This document shows, one piece after another, positions 15,001 through 24,227 of a stretch of 64,000 nucleotides of DNA. The DNA is taken from the NCBI GenBank assembly GCA_009760855.2, contig WPIO01000010.1:8471501-8535500 (forward strand), given 5' to 3'. The position numbers were made by a program, and so were the translations under genes. The notes beneath the pieces are model-generated. The model had not been told where the DNA came from. It saw nothing but the letters and a program-made list of their open reading frames with translations, and ran no database searches. This stretch comes from Cristatella mucedo. Taxonomy: Eukaryota > Bryozoa > Phylactolaemata > Cristatellidae. Position 1 is the first letter of the stretch, and each line of letters opens with the position of its first letter.

Positions 15001-18000
15001 CTGTCAGGCGAGCAGTTGAGGTACTGAGTAGCATGGAAGTAGCAGCTCAGGACCGCTGAAAAGAATGAGCCATAGTCAGCCGCAGGAGAGTAGTTGTCGT
15101 TGCATAAGAATGCTTAGTCCACTTCTTTTGACAGTGTATATTCTCTCTTTTTTCGATTTAATCGCAAAGCAAAATCTAGCCTTCCATTTTTATGCCACTT
15201 TCGCTTTAATCTCTGATTGCCTTCACCACATCGAACTCAACACACTCGAAACACGTATTGCTGATATTCGTACTGTAATGGCAGCAAACTTTCACAAATT
15301 GAATGATGACAAAACCAGCTCGCGAGTTAGAGACAAACCTAAGCCGAACCTTAAAAATGAGCTCAGCCACCATATCTACTCTAGCCTCAGAATGCAATCT
15401 AGGTGCCCTGCTCCCAAGTGACCCTTCACTAGCTGACTACACCAACTTCACAATCAAGTTTGCCTACTTCCAGTTATGTACCATTGCTATAACTCGGACC
15501 TGCTTAGGCAAAGACACCATAGCCAAGCTAGTTCATGCATTTGCAACACCCTGTCTCGACTTCAGTAACTCAATACAGGCAGGTCTTCCTACCTGTACAA
15601 TGAGCCACTTATGTTGGTGAAAAATTCTGCAGTTAGGTTTTTCTGTCGTGAACGTCTCAAGGGTCGAATTATGCTACTTCTCACCGACCTGCACTGGCAC
15701 CCGATCAATCAGTGCATCGGGTTTAAGGTTCTGCTACTAATTTTTGGGTCCCTTCCTTTTCTTGCTTCGGCCTAACTATCTTAACTACTTCCTAATTGAG
15801 CTTTGCACCGAACCACTTGCTTTTCTGGCTCGAGTGATGTAACCGAGTCTCCTACAAAGTCAGTTCGTATGCACCCCAGCCCGGAACTCACTCCCGACTG
15901 ACGTGACGATACCGCCCCAACTATAAGGAATTCAAAAAAGGTAAAAACCCACCTGTTCAGCACAGCATTTACTTCATCTGAGTGAATTATCCTTGTGCGC
16001 TTATGAAAGCTGACACCAGGGGCAAAGCCAGGATGGAGGGGTGGCACGTAGGTCTGGGGGAGGAGCCCCTCTGTAAAGGAGAGGTCTGGGGGCATCCCCC
16101 TCAGCCTATGCTGCAAGCGAATATTGGCCGAAATGACCAGTCAGATAGGCCTTGGCCACTGTCTGCCCGACCGGGTGTCAGACTCGGCTCCTACCAAGCT
16201 GCCACCCCTGGCTTCGCCTCGAGCTGACACTGTGAATATTATCACCAACCAGTTGAATGCTCTCCATCCAGAATATGTTAAGTGCCTAGAATGAGATTTT
16301 TTCCTTATATACAATTATTATTATATTAATGAATCGTGACACTGCGAGTAATTCGTGAGCCTCAGCTAGCAGGGAGGCAGAGAACTGACAGCAGGAAAAG
16401 ATGCAGTTGTAAGTAATAAATCCACCAGAAGCATACAGTCTGGCCAATTGATGCCAATCATTTCGAGCCCGGCTTCTGGGGGGTCGTGAATTTGTTTAGG
16501 GGATCGAACAGTGGCAGTAAACGCCCCAGTGGAACAGCATGCATGCATGCAGGCTGCCACGAGCCATCTGCTGGCTCGAACTGAGCAAACAGACGACCGT
16601 GGGGGAGAGGGTTCGGTCATTCTGCCTTTACAGGACATACCACACCCGGCTGGGTATCCTTGGAAAAACCACAATCACGTCAGCCACTAATAGCTCTGCT
16701 GCTGCAGTTGAACGACAAATGCACCCTCTCAGCAACACTGCGCTGCCACCATCAGACAGCAAGTCTACTCTGCGAGCAGCATCATCATCATCATCACCAG
16801 CAGCAGAGCCGGCTCGGTGCCGGTGGCTCCGCCGAGGCAATCTGCAGCAGTCGTGCCAGTGTGTTGTGTAATGGCAGGACATACTCGGTTGTGTGGGTGC
16901 GTGCACACCCACGCAAAAAAAGCACACACACCGACACGTAGCTGCGCTTTTACAGTCAAAATCTGCATGCCATGTCAAAATCCGCATGCCAATGCACGAA
17001 CGAGAGAAACTGACTGTGCATAGGGCCAAAGGTCGACGTGTACATGAGTTTGCTCTCATGCAGCTTCACAAATCTTGCGATCTGCATCATTCCTCTTTAT
17101 CAGTCCTGGTGCATTTCTTATCGACACGTTAGAGTGTATCTCGATGTGACGTGTGCACTTCACTAGAAGCCGGCAGGCAAAAGCAAGTTTCCCCATGCTC
17201 ATGTAGATACCCAGAGGTACACTAGCACCTTCACTTGTGCATTCAGGCAAGCGTCCCCTTGTGCGAACCAGCATGCACGCGAACACACACACACACACAC
17301 ACACGAGTACACAAGCTCATGCACATACACACGGCACCTTACTCTCGCGATCGCACGTAAGCATCGTCGTGAATCGTAAGCATACGTGAACACGTCAGCA
17401 AAGAAAACGTGTGTGCCCACCCTATTTCAAAGGAAGAAGCGCATAATGCGAGTGAGCGAGCGCGAAATGCAACATCCGACCTGAATGCGGGCGGTGGCGG
17501 CAGCGCCACCTGCAGGCCACACGACGCCGGCTAGGCCGACTTCGGCTGGGCAGCCGCAGCCTGCCGGTCAACGCTCCATACTCGGGGCCGGCGCGACGTG
17601 CGACCACGCGCTCGGCCACTGCAGCCGCTGACGCCGGCTGTCGGCAAAGCGACAGCTTCGGCCACAAATTGTGTGCCGCTTTCCGGCTCTAGAAAAAGCA
17701 CGCTTCGTCCAAGTCATTCGGTTTCACACAACGTTCCGTCGCTCCCATCTCGTACTTCATTAAATGTGAACGATTGCTCGCGCGAGGCGTTGGGCACGAC
17801 CCACGTGGGCTGACCGACTAGCTACCTAGCGAAGTATAGCCCATGCCATCCGACTGACCGCTGCCTGACCCGCCTAGCTGGCGCCCGAGGCGCTTTGCAA
17901 GCCGGACCCGAGAGGCCTGGCACTGGGCGCTGGCGGCTGGAAACTAGCCACCAGCGCGAACCCACCGCGGGGCGCGCATCTCCGGCGCACCCAGCGCGAC

Positions 18001-18431
18001 GACACTGCCGCGCGTGCGCGCACGCAGCGTCGTCGCCCCAGCACGAGGACGCTGCGTGCGTGCGTTCGAGGCTCGGCAGCAGAACGCCGCCGAGCCTCGA
18101 ACGCGATAAGCGAAAGCAGCTTGTCAGGCCTCTTGGTACTGCAGCCAACCCGCCTCGCTCGCCGAAGCGTTGCGCGAGAGAGCCACGACGCGTCTCCATC
18201 TGCCAACAGGGCTACTGGCTGCGCGACAGCGCCCACCGCGACGGTTGTTTACAGTGTACGGCGGTACGACGGCGGCGTTCGCCCGGAAGGCTAGCATGGA
18301 AAGAAGGCGTGGGCCTTCGTACCTGTTTCGGCAACCGTGGCAGCAGCGGCTGACAAGCAGAACTTGATAGCTGACACCTTTAACTTCGATGGCTGGACAG
18401 CAGCACTGACGCCGGGCTCGTCCGAATGCAT
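132..18431 (-). CDS. SLC25A27: UCP4-type mitochondrial uncoupling/anion carrier, complete, 10 exons
   Basis: Mitochondrial inner-membrane carrier of the SLC25 family; UCP4 members are linked to proton leak or dicarboxylate transport. Exons in transcript order: 18431-18323, 10916-10779, 10598-10536, 8817-8733, 8624-8502, 5307-5195, 4743-4659, 4562-4470, 4378-4276, 203-132. All junctions are GT-AG and in phase; they sum to 984 nt (327 aa plus stop), close to the roughly 323 aa of vertebrate UCP4. The three carrier signatures are present: PLDLTKTR near residue 40, PTDLVKVQ near 151 and PADVVKTR near 252. Other family hallmarks are [40 protein letters not shown] and the C-terminal [16 protein letters not shown]. 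The N-terminal helix reads [10 protein letters not shown] before VTFPLD. The start ATG has G at -3. It is closer to UCP4 than to UCP1-3 or BMCP1. No poly(A) signal is visible in the last 131 bases, so the 3' UTR leaves the window. Confidence 0.95.
725..1240 (-). mobile_element. LINE family 2 (ATTAC-tailed, L2/CR1-like) 3' fragment
   Basis: Minus-strand translation near 948-1202 gives [17 protein letters not shown] followed by a PADYGTSFP block, typical of the extreme C-terminus of L2/CR1 polymerase ORFs. The same peptide and its downstream sequence recur at 42625-43180 and, in part, at 14875-15110. This copy lacks upstream polymerase domains. Confidence 0.7.
3279..3435 (+). repeat. SINE family B copy (tRNA-derived)
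   Basis: A tRNA-like head with a B-box-like GTGGGTTCGATTCC is followed by a body ending in GGCTCTTCTGTCGCTATAC and GAGGCTGTTTAATCAGCT. The head carries an 11-bp inverted repeat at 3303-3313 and 3316-3326. Related copies lie at 5781, 28190 (plus) and 14538, 22995, 62566 (minus). Confidence 0.75.
5781..5942 (+). repeat. SINE family B copy with a 15-bp internal duplication
   Basis: Same head and 3' end as the 3279 copy. The palindrome partner has one substitution and the B box is damaged. The segment GGGTGTTAGCCGTAC is tandemly duplicated near 5867-5902. Confidence 0.7.
6590..6680 (+). repeat. Stand-alone LINE/SINE 3' tail
   Basis: Sequence GCAGCATATGTAAAGTGCCT followed by an AGAGATTGAG/CTCTC block and ATTATTATTGTC-like sequence. 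It matches the 3' end of the LINE copy at 43590-44580, without any ORF upstream. Confidence 0.65.
6966..7014 (+). repeat. (GA)n microsatellite
   Basis: Nearly uninterrupted GA dinucleotide repeat with purines on the plus strand, inside a UCP4 intron. Confidence 0.95.
8361..8434 (+). repeat. (AC)n microsatellite, two blocks
   Basis: Two AC runs (8361-8382 and about 8397-8434), the second interrupted by AT steps. The 3' end lies about 70 bases from the donor of the UCP4 exon at 8502-8624, on the intron side. Confidence 0.95.
8965..9110 (+). repeat. (GA)n microsatellite plus LINE tail remnant
   Basis: A (GA)n tract runs to about 9030. It is followed by a decayed LINE tail (ACATGCCTAGAAAGAGATTC, then TTCTCAGAGAGGGCTA and an AT-rich end). 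Confidence 0.8.
10413..10516 (+). repeat. SINE family A fragment beside a UCP4 exon
   Basis: tRNA-like head CTGGTTGGCCAAGTGGTTAA with a B-box-like CTCGAGCCCCGTGGCATATG. The fragment ends 20 bases from the UCP4 exon at 10536-10598, so it sits next to that exon's donor on the intron side. The 3' tail is missing. Confidence 0.7.
13322..13480 (-). repeat. SINE family B, decayed, reversed
   Basis: Starts with GCTGATTCAACAGCCTCCAT followed by TATAGCGACAGAAGAGCCTT, the reverse complement of the SINE B 3' end. The tRNA-like head is poorly preserved. Confidence 0.5.
13913..13985 (+). repeat. Stand-alone LINE/SINE 3' tail with intact hairpin
   Basis: AAAGTGCCTAG, AGATTGAGTTCTCTGAGGGC and ACTATATC. 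The outer stem AGTGCC/GGCACT pairs perfectly, whereas other copies have AGCGCC/GGCGCT. Confidence 0.75.
14538..14705 (-). repeat. SINE family B copy, reversed
   Basis: Begins GGCTGATTTAACAGCCTCAT, then GGCAATAGGGGATTGCCCCC and CAGGATTCGAACCCAGGAGC. The last is the complement of a good B box (GGTTCGAATCC type). Confidence 0.7.
14875..15110 (-). mobile_element. LINE family 2 3' fragment
   Basis: Shares AGAGTTTTGTATAGCGCACT, CGGCTTTCGGTACGCATTCG and GTAGCCAACAGACTTCGTCT with the 725-1240 copy in the same orientation. It abuts the plus-strand LINE family 1 remnant that follows. Confidence 0.65.
15112..16310 (+). mobile_element. Decayed LINE family 1 (L2-clade) copy with a MITE inside
   Basis: Plus-strand frames give remnants of an L2-type reverse transcriptase: an AFHFYAT block where the FYADD catalytic motif should be, [18 protein letters not shown], then [20 protein letters not shown]. 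These align with the intact ORF at 43590-44345 but with frameshifts and stops. The LINE 3' end is interrupted at 16017-16222 by a MITE and resumes to a degenerate tail near 16270-16310. Confidence 0.75.
16017..16222 (+). mobile_element. hAT-like MITE, 206 bp, with 8-bp target-site duplication
   Basis: Flanked by direct repeats GCTGACAC at 16009-16016 and 16223-16230. The termini form imperfect inverted repeats: CAGGGGCAAAGCCAGG at the left against TCGAGGCGAAGCCAGG read inward from the right (12 of 16 matching), followed by GGGGTGGC on both sides. An 8-bp duplication and a CAGGGGC start are features of hAT-derived MITEs. A related LINE copy at about 20795-20830 has the same site uninterrupted. 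There is no transposase ORF, so the element is non-autonomous. Confidence 0.75.
17284..17304 (+). repeat. (AC)n microsatellite
   Basis: Short AC dinucleotide run in the UCP4 first intron. Confidence 0.9.
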
Positions 18432-18620
18432 TACAAGACGGTGGGCTTGGGGCGCGCAAGCACGGCACACACCACACCACCATAGCGGCGTCCGGCGACC
18501 CCGGCCTGCAACGCTGCGGCGCTAATCACGTGACAACTTCTCATTGGTCGCCTGAATACCGGCCCACCTGGACTTTGCCCGGTGACTGGCGCCGCGCAGT
18601 CCGGTAACGTTGTTGATCAC
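17440..18620. promoter_or_regulatory. CpG-rich promoter block of the UCP4 gene
   Basis: GC- and CpG-dense sequence in an otherwise AT-balanced neighbourhood. It covers the UCP4 first coding exon (18323-18431) and extends about 900 bases into intron 1. Promoter identity is inferred from composition and position; I see no convincing TATA box upstream of 18431. Confidence 0.6.
18062..18104. other. Perfect 16-bp inverted repeat (hairpin)
   Basis: GCGTTCGAGGCTCGGC at 18062-18077 is exactly complementary to 18089-18104, with an 11-nt spacer. It lies within the CpG-rich start of UCP4 intron 1. Confidence 0.9.
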
Positions 18621-20439
18621 ATCTGCGCATTCACGCGGACTGTCTTCATAATTAAAAAGAGTTTAAAGAGGCATGGCGTGCGACGAGCCGAAGTTTAGAC
18701 CTCCGTTTCTTATTTAATTTTGAGCGCATGGTTCGTTGTGGTTTCTTCCTCCTATTTGCTCTCGGCGAGCATCGACAAGGATTGCAGTATACGTTCGTCA
18801 AAGAGAATCGGTTCTCTCAGAGCTCTATAAAAAAGTCTTAGTAATTTATCATTGTTTCAGACACGTGCAAGTGTCAATGACCCGAAGAAACAGCTTATTT
18901 GCACTATTGTGGAAATATATGCCGTTAGCCTCAGGGCACTTTTTCGATAACTGACGGAAATAATGGCCGGGTTTTCGTCGGTCTCCAAGTCAAAGAGGGC
19001 CTCTGTATCCTCCGTATTCGCATATCCTCGGTTTCTCGCCATCGATGTGCGTGGATTTTCGGAGAGAAATGTTCTTAGGAGGCATGGCATCGCAGCATAT
19101 CCTACTTAATCCTGCACAGAATATTGATAATGGATATATTTAGAGCCAAAATGTACTTTATCAGAGCCAAGCCAAGGCGATCGATCGTACGAATCGTTTG
19201 CGTAAAGGGAAATAAAGAGATAGTGCCAGGATGCATTTATGCGTGCCAGCTTTTGCACGACAACTTCTCAAACAAGCAGATCGTCATCGAATACCCCACG
19301 AGCATTCAATAGCATATTTACTGCGGTGGAGCAGGCCGCCAAACGACGTGTAATGGCTCTTGAAGTCTCCAGGCGTTACCCGAACGACCAACCGGGATGC
19401 GGTCCATCCATTGGTCCGATACTGCTACCAATCAGCAGTAAACTCTCCCGATCCACTGAAACGTCCTCATAACCAAAGATGTGGTATATCAGGCCGGCGC
19501 CTTACGACACAGGCCTCTCTGGAGCTTCTGCTTGGCGCTCTCTTATTCTGCTCATTGTAATACAGTTAGCACTGACAAATGTGCTTTGCTTATCGGTCTC
19601 GCACCCTAAGAATACAACACTCATCTTCAAACGAAGTCGGCTATACAAAAGTTTAACCGTAACGATAGAGCTTTAATCGTAAATGAAACATTACAGTAAT
19701 ACTCTAGCAAGGTACTGACGAGTGATCATTTGCTCTTGTTTGTATGTGAATTTGCATATCTTCGAATATTTGTATGTTGTTTTTTCAAATTTACCTTCCA
19801 AAATGTTTCTCTGATGTTTTGGCTTCGATGCTGTCTCTTCTGAGCAACCTAAGCCCTCATTCATGTGAGCATCTTGGAGAAAAGTAATTCTACAGAAACT
19901 TGAAATAATGAAGCGATGTGCTTGGTTACCTGAGCCTAGTCTGACGAAGTGGCCTCGGTGTCACGTGCAGAGACGAAGCATGTTTGAGCTGATGGTACTT
20001 GCTGATAGATGATCCCCCATTATAAATGGTTTGATCCCACTCAATCAAAGCAGGCAAAATGCTCATCTTCGCTTATCGATCTGGTCATTAGCAGCAGTTA
20101 CTGTGCGCTTGAATACGATGCTGACTTTCAGATGTTCTTTTGCATCTTATGCCACGCAGTGGTAAGCACTAGCGTATCTCTTTCTTACGAAGGAGCCTGC
20201 TGTCGACATCAAGCGACTAAGTCACCCAACCACATAGCATTTTGCATAGGCAATAAAGCGACAGTTAACAATGATAATAATAACACATTTGTTTAGCACC
20301 CCCAGCGAACTGAATCGTTCTCTCTCACTAGGCATTTTACAGAGCTGCAAAGAAAGTTGTGCTATTTGATCCTACTGAAGCGACTCGCTTTTATAAACGG
20401 GGTAATAAGCTAATTAGCAAATTTCAACCATGTTCTCAT

Positions 20440-20930
20440 GCTCGGAGATCGTCCTCTCACTGACCTACACTGGCTTCCCATCACTAGCGTAACTACTTCA
20501 AGGATTTGCCCCTAAATTATGGGTCCCTTCATTCTTTTTCTCCGACTTACTCATCAAAACTACTATCCAGACAGGCTACGCAACGTATCCCCTGCTCTTC
20601 TTAACTTAAGTCGTAACCAATCTCAAATCTTTTGGAGGCCATGCATTCAGTTCGTATGCTCTTAAAACTTGGAACTCACTTTCGACTGACTGCACGACAT
20701 TCCTTGACTCAAGTGCATTTAAGCCGAATCTAAGCACGCACCTGTTCCTCATAGTATTCGCTGGGTCTGTGTGCATTGTCCTTGGTGTGCTTAGGCGAGC
20801 TGACACTGAGCATTTTATCAATGAGCAACTGGAATGCTTCCTCTCCAACACAGGTGAAGTGCCTAGAAAGAGATTTGGTTCTCTAGAGGTGCTATATAAA
20901 GTTATTATGATTGCTATTCGTAGTATTTAT
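20440..20930 (+). mobile_element. LINE family 1 3' remnant
   Basis: Begins with the equivalent of the LADLHWLPV region (GACCTACACTGGCTTCCCAT) and runs through a degraded FGDRAFSSYAPKAWNSLP region. It ends with the tail AAGTGCCTAGAAAGAGATTT and a GGTGCTATAT end. It carries the uninterrupted GAGCTGACACTGAGC site corresponding to the MITE insertion at 16017. Confidence 0.75.
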
Positions 20931-21408
20931 GCTTTTAAAGTGGTTCAGAAATACTTGTCTGACTTCCGTAATACCGACCGGTTTGCTCATAAAGTCTCCC
21001 ATGTCGCTAACACTTTGAACTAGGCGTAAAGCCTTAATCGCCATCACTGGAATATAATTTATTTTTTCTTATGCTTCTGAAGTTATGGTATGAGGGAACC
21101 CCTACACCATTAGTACTCTGCTGCAGGTAGTTGGATAGCTTAGATATGTGAGTAAACTCTTCACATATTCTTCAAGCCTGATTCACTGCAACAGTCTTGC
21201 AGATCAAGAACAAAGGGAACATACAAGACTAAAACACAGACAATGACGAATAGTGTACACCAGGGGTCGGCCAAAATTACTACTTCGTACTTGGTTATTT
21301 CAAGAGGTAAAGAAGGCACACTAGACTAGAAGAAATCACTCCCACTATGCGAAGTGGGCGTGGCCAGACAGATAAACAGTCACAGCAGACGCACGTCAAT
21401 CACAGTGC

Positions 21409-21576
21409 CTCGTTGGTTTAGTCCAACGGTTAAGGTGCTCGCTTTTAACCACCGAGGTGCAGATAAATGTATTTGATAACCGAGGTCGTGGATTCGAGCC
21501 CCGCGGCATCTGTGAAGCGCCTGAATAGAGATTAAGTTCTCTTGGGGCGCTATACGAATGAATTATATTTTATATA
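21409..21576 (+). repeat. SINE family A copy, near full length
   Basis: tRNA-like A box TTGGTTTAGTCCAACGG, an expanded middle, B-box-like GTGGATTCGAGCCCC, then the tail GAAGCGCCTGAATAGAGATT ... TCTCTTGGGGCGCT and AATTATATTTTATAT. The tail is shared with LINE family 1. Confidence 0.85.
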
Positions 21577-22994
21577 TTAGACGTTTATCCTCTTACCCGG
21601 TCTGGCGCTTCTGTTTCATACAAGTGCCTGAAATCAGTTCTAATTATAAACACGGGCTGCATCTTGAGTTTCAACCGGCAGTAATGAAGCGTAACGAAAC
21701 CGCGACCATTCAATGAGGCCGGAACGAACCATAAATAACTAGGGGGGTTGGGCCGGACTGGGAGTACTAGCTAGGCTGTATCTGGTATAAAGGCCGGAGT
21801 CGCCAAACGACCTCTGGCCTAGACAATTGATCTGAGCTCAATAGTGCAGCAATACTACCTCAATATGATTAGTCGGAATCTCAACCATTCTTCAGGGGGA
21901 GCTTTGCAGCAACTTTTTGGCGGCTGTGTTCGTAGTAGTTCCTGAATAAAATCCTAGCGGACGCGCCTTAGGGCCGTTCCTAGCTGACGCCCGAATCTGG
22001 CAGAGCCGACCGAAACTCGGCCACAAAACTGCGAAAAACTCGGCCTTCGACTCAGCCAGAACTTCGGGCAGACTCGGTCGTTTGAGCTCGGCCTGTGACT
22101 ACGCAGAGAGCCTACTGGAAGCATTGAATGTCAAATGCAATCTGCCGCTATCGCTCCGTCCATTAATTTCGCTTGTGGTAGCCAACTTTCGATGTCTCTT
22201 ACACCTAAAAAGTTAGTAAAATAGTTTATAACTGTAGAGCAAACCTCACGATTCAATTGCCTGTAATAATCATTTGCACAACTCGCTTGTTTTCGGAACC
22301 GTAGCCCCCCACAAGCAGTTACCCGTTAGTTGACGTTAGTGCCGCGCTTCTTTGAGAGGCGCTTCGCACCCCAACCGACCTCCTATTTCCAAGCCTCTTG
22401 GACGCGGCTCTGTGCGTACTATTATGCACCCAGAAGACGCGAAACTGAAGAGTACTTGCGTCCGGCTGTGGCAAGCCGCCATTAGATTTACCCTGAGTGA
22501 GGAGTGCAGCAGCACCTTAGCAAGCACCTTAGGGTTAGCTCTCCAGCCTGACGTTCTGTGGTTTCGTTGGCTATGGGTAGTTCTACGCGTCGGCGTTATT
22601 GTCTATACCGCGACTTCGCTGTCTTCTTAAAATTATACGGTGCCGAGTAGAACTAAATACCGCTTTGGGGCTGCTTATTCCCCTGGAATTATTAGAAAAC
22701 GGCGGCTGCCACGATTACCCATGCAAGATCACTTCGGTGTTCGATAACAATAAGGTGCTGACGCTGCTTGTATAGGTCGGCTTTCTGAGGCGAAGGTTGG
22801 CTTGGGGCACTAGTACGACTCGTATATGCCCCAAGTTTCGTCGTAGGCTGCATCGACAGCAACATGCAATCGTGCATTCACGGTAACGTCGATTTTGCTT
22901 GAAAGCCCGAGTCATTCGAAAAATGCCACCTAATGCAAAGACAGACCTGTGCACGAGCTGACACAAATTCGTGTGTAACTCATCCGTAGCCGCT

Positions 22995-23120
22995 TAAATA
23001 AAGCTTGCTAATTTACCAGCCTCATGCATATGGTGGCAGAAGAGTCATTACGGCTATTATCACCACTGGCAGTTGGCAATACAGTATCGCCCAACTGTGG
23101 GTGAAGACCGAGCACCTCAC
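22995..23120 (-). repeat. SINE family B, reversed, partial
   Basis: CTTGCTAATTTACCAGCCTC followed by GGCAGAAGAGTCATTACGGC and CAGTTGGCAATACAGTATCG, matching the reversed SINE B at 62566. Confidence 0.6.
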
Positions 23121-23273
23121 CTCATGGGCTCAGTAAAATAATACCCTGGGTGTGTATGTAAGGCAGCCCTACTGGCCTTGCAGCAAATGTCAAAAGACTT
23201 CAATAAAGCACGACTGTCGGACCGGTCACCCAGACTAACAGTTCGTGATATAGCAAGTCCAAATTTAAAGCAC

Positions 23274-23275
<2 letters not shown>

Positions 23276-23340
<65 letters not shown>

Positions 23341-23424
23341 TGCAACCACTTGGTTATTTCTGACTAAGCTCGGGTATATGGCTCTGGAGAGGCCTCACAA
23401 GGGGTGACCACTTCTAGTTATATA

Positions 23425-23488
<64 letters not shown>
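23276..23488 (+). repeat. (GA)n and (TA)n microsatellites
   Basis: A pure (GA)n run at 23276-23338 and a (TA)n run at about 23418-23488 with one TG step. An 80-base unique spacer separates them. Confidence 0.95.
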
Positions 23489-23489
<1 letters not shown>

Positions 23490-24227
23490 CTGAGAAACTT
23501 ACAAAAAATGCTGGCAGTGTTTGCTATCGGTGATGCTAGAAAGTTGCTCCGAGTAGTCCCATACCAGATAAAAATCCTGATCTTGACACATTTTTTTACA
23601 AGTTATGGGCAATACTCGAAGTGAACTATCCCCAGTAGCACCAAGTTACGGTAGCATATGTAAATAGGTACACGCACGTGAGCACAGCTGTACCTGATTG
23701 CTTTTTAACTGATCAGCATATAAAAGTACAATATTAGCAGTTAATCCGTCAGCATTGCCTGCTGCACTTATAGAGTCTGACGTTCACAGCAAACTTGCAT
23801 GCAAAGGCAGCAGACTTGACAGCTTCAACCCTAAAAGCCCATAAAGTGGGAGCACACTGCAATGACAACTGTGACAGCTATGCATGTATGCTGGCTAAAA
23901 ATGCTCGTGACATTAAGGTTAATCGTCAAAAGCTTAAGCCACTGGCACTAGGGAGACATTTTGGTCCGTCAGATTGCTAAAACATTATAATGAGTGTCCC
24001 AGCATGGCCAGGCCACTTAAGGTGTTAAGGTGACTGAAAGCTCTTTCACAAACAACTACTGCCGAAGTTAAGCATAGACACAGGTGAAAGAAATGCCGTC
24101 GACGTTTCACGGTCAGTAGTGACCGGTCAACGGTAATAAGGGGGCGGTGAAGTATTGCCGCAGCAGTAGACGGCCACCACCAATCAGGTCCTGCAGATCG
24201 AGTCCACGTTCCACACCTCTCTACAGG

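Larger units (their letters stand above)
10917..18322 (-). other. UCP4 intron 1 (7.4 kb)
   Basis: Large first intron, separating the N-terminal exon from the rest. It holds SINE B copies, a LINE family 2 fragment, a decayed LINE family 1 copy carrying a MITE, and the downstream part of the CpG-rich block. Between 10.9 and 13.3 kb I see no recognisable element or exon. Confidence 0.8.
18432..24227. other. Intergenic stretch between UCP4 and NOL12
   Basis: From 18.6 to 20.3 kb I see only decayed LINE-tail traces (near 18790-18845 and, reversed, near 20290-20345). A LINE family 1 remnant, SINE A, SINE B and two microsatellites follow. No exon was recognised. Confidence 0.7.

Noticed and set aside
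16628-17059. 143-codon minus-strand frame with an AAAEL stretch as the UCP4 first exon
   Set aside because: The sequence does not match the carrier N-terminus. The exon at 18323-18431 fits exactly in sequence and phase.
21409-21500. Possible tRNA genes (A box plus B box) here and at 24836, 28043 and 45079
   Set aside because: The heads do not fold into a proper cloverleaf. Each is followed by the same LINE-type tail, so they are SINEs, not tRNA genes.
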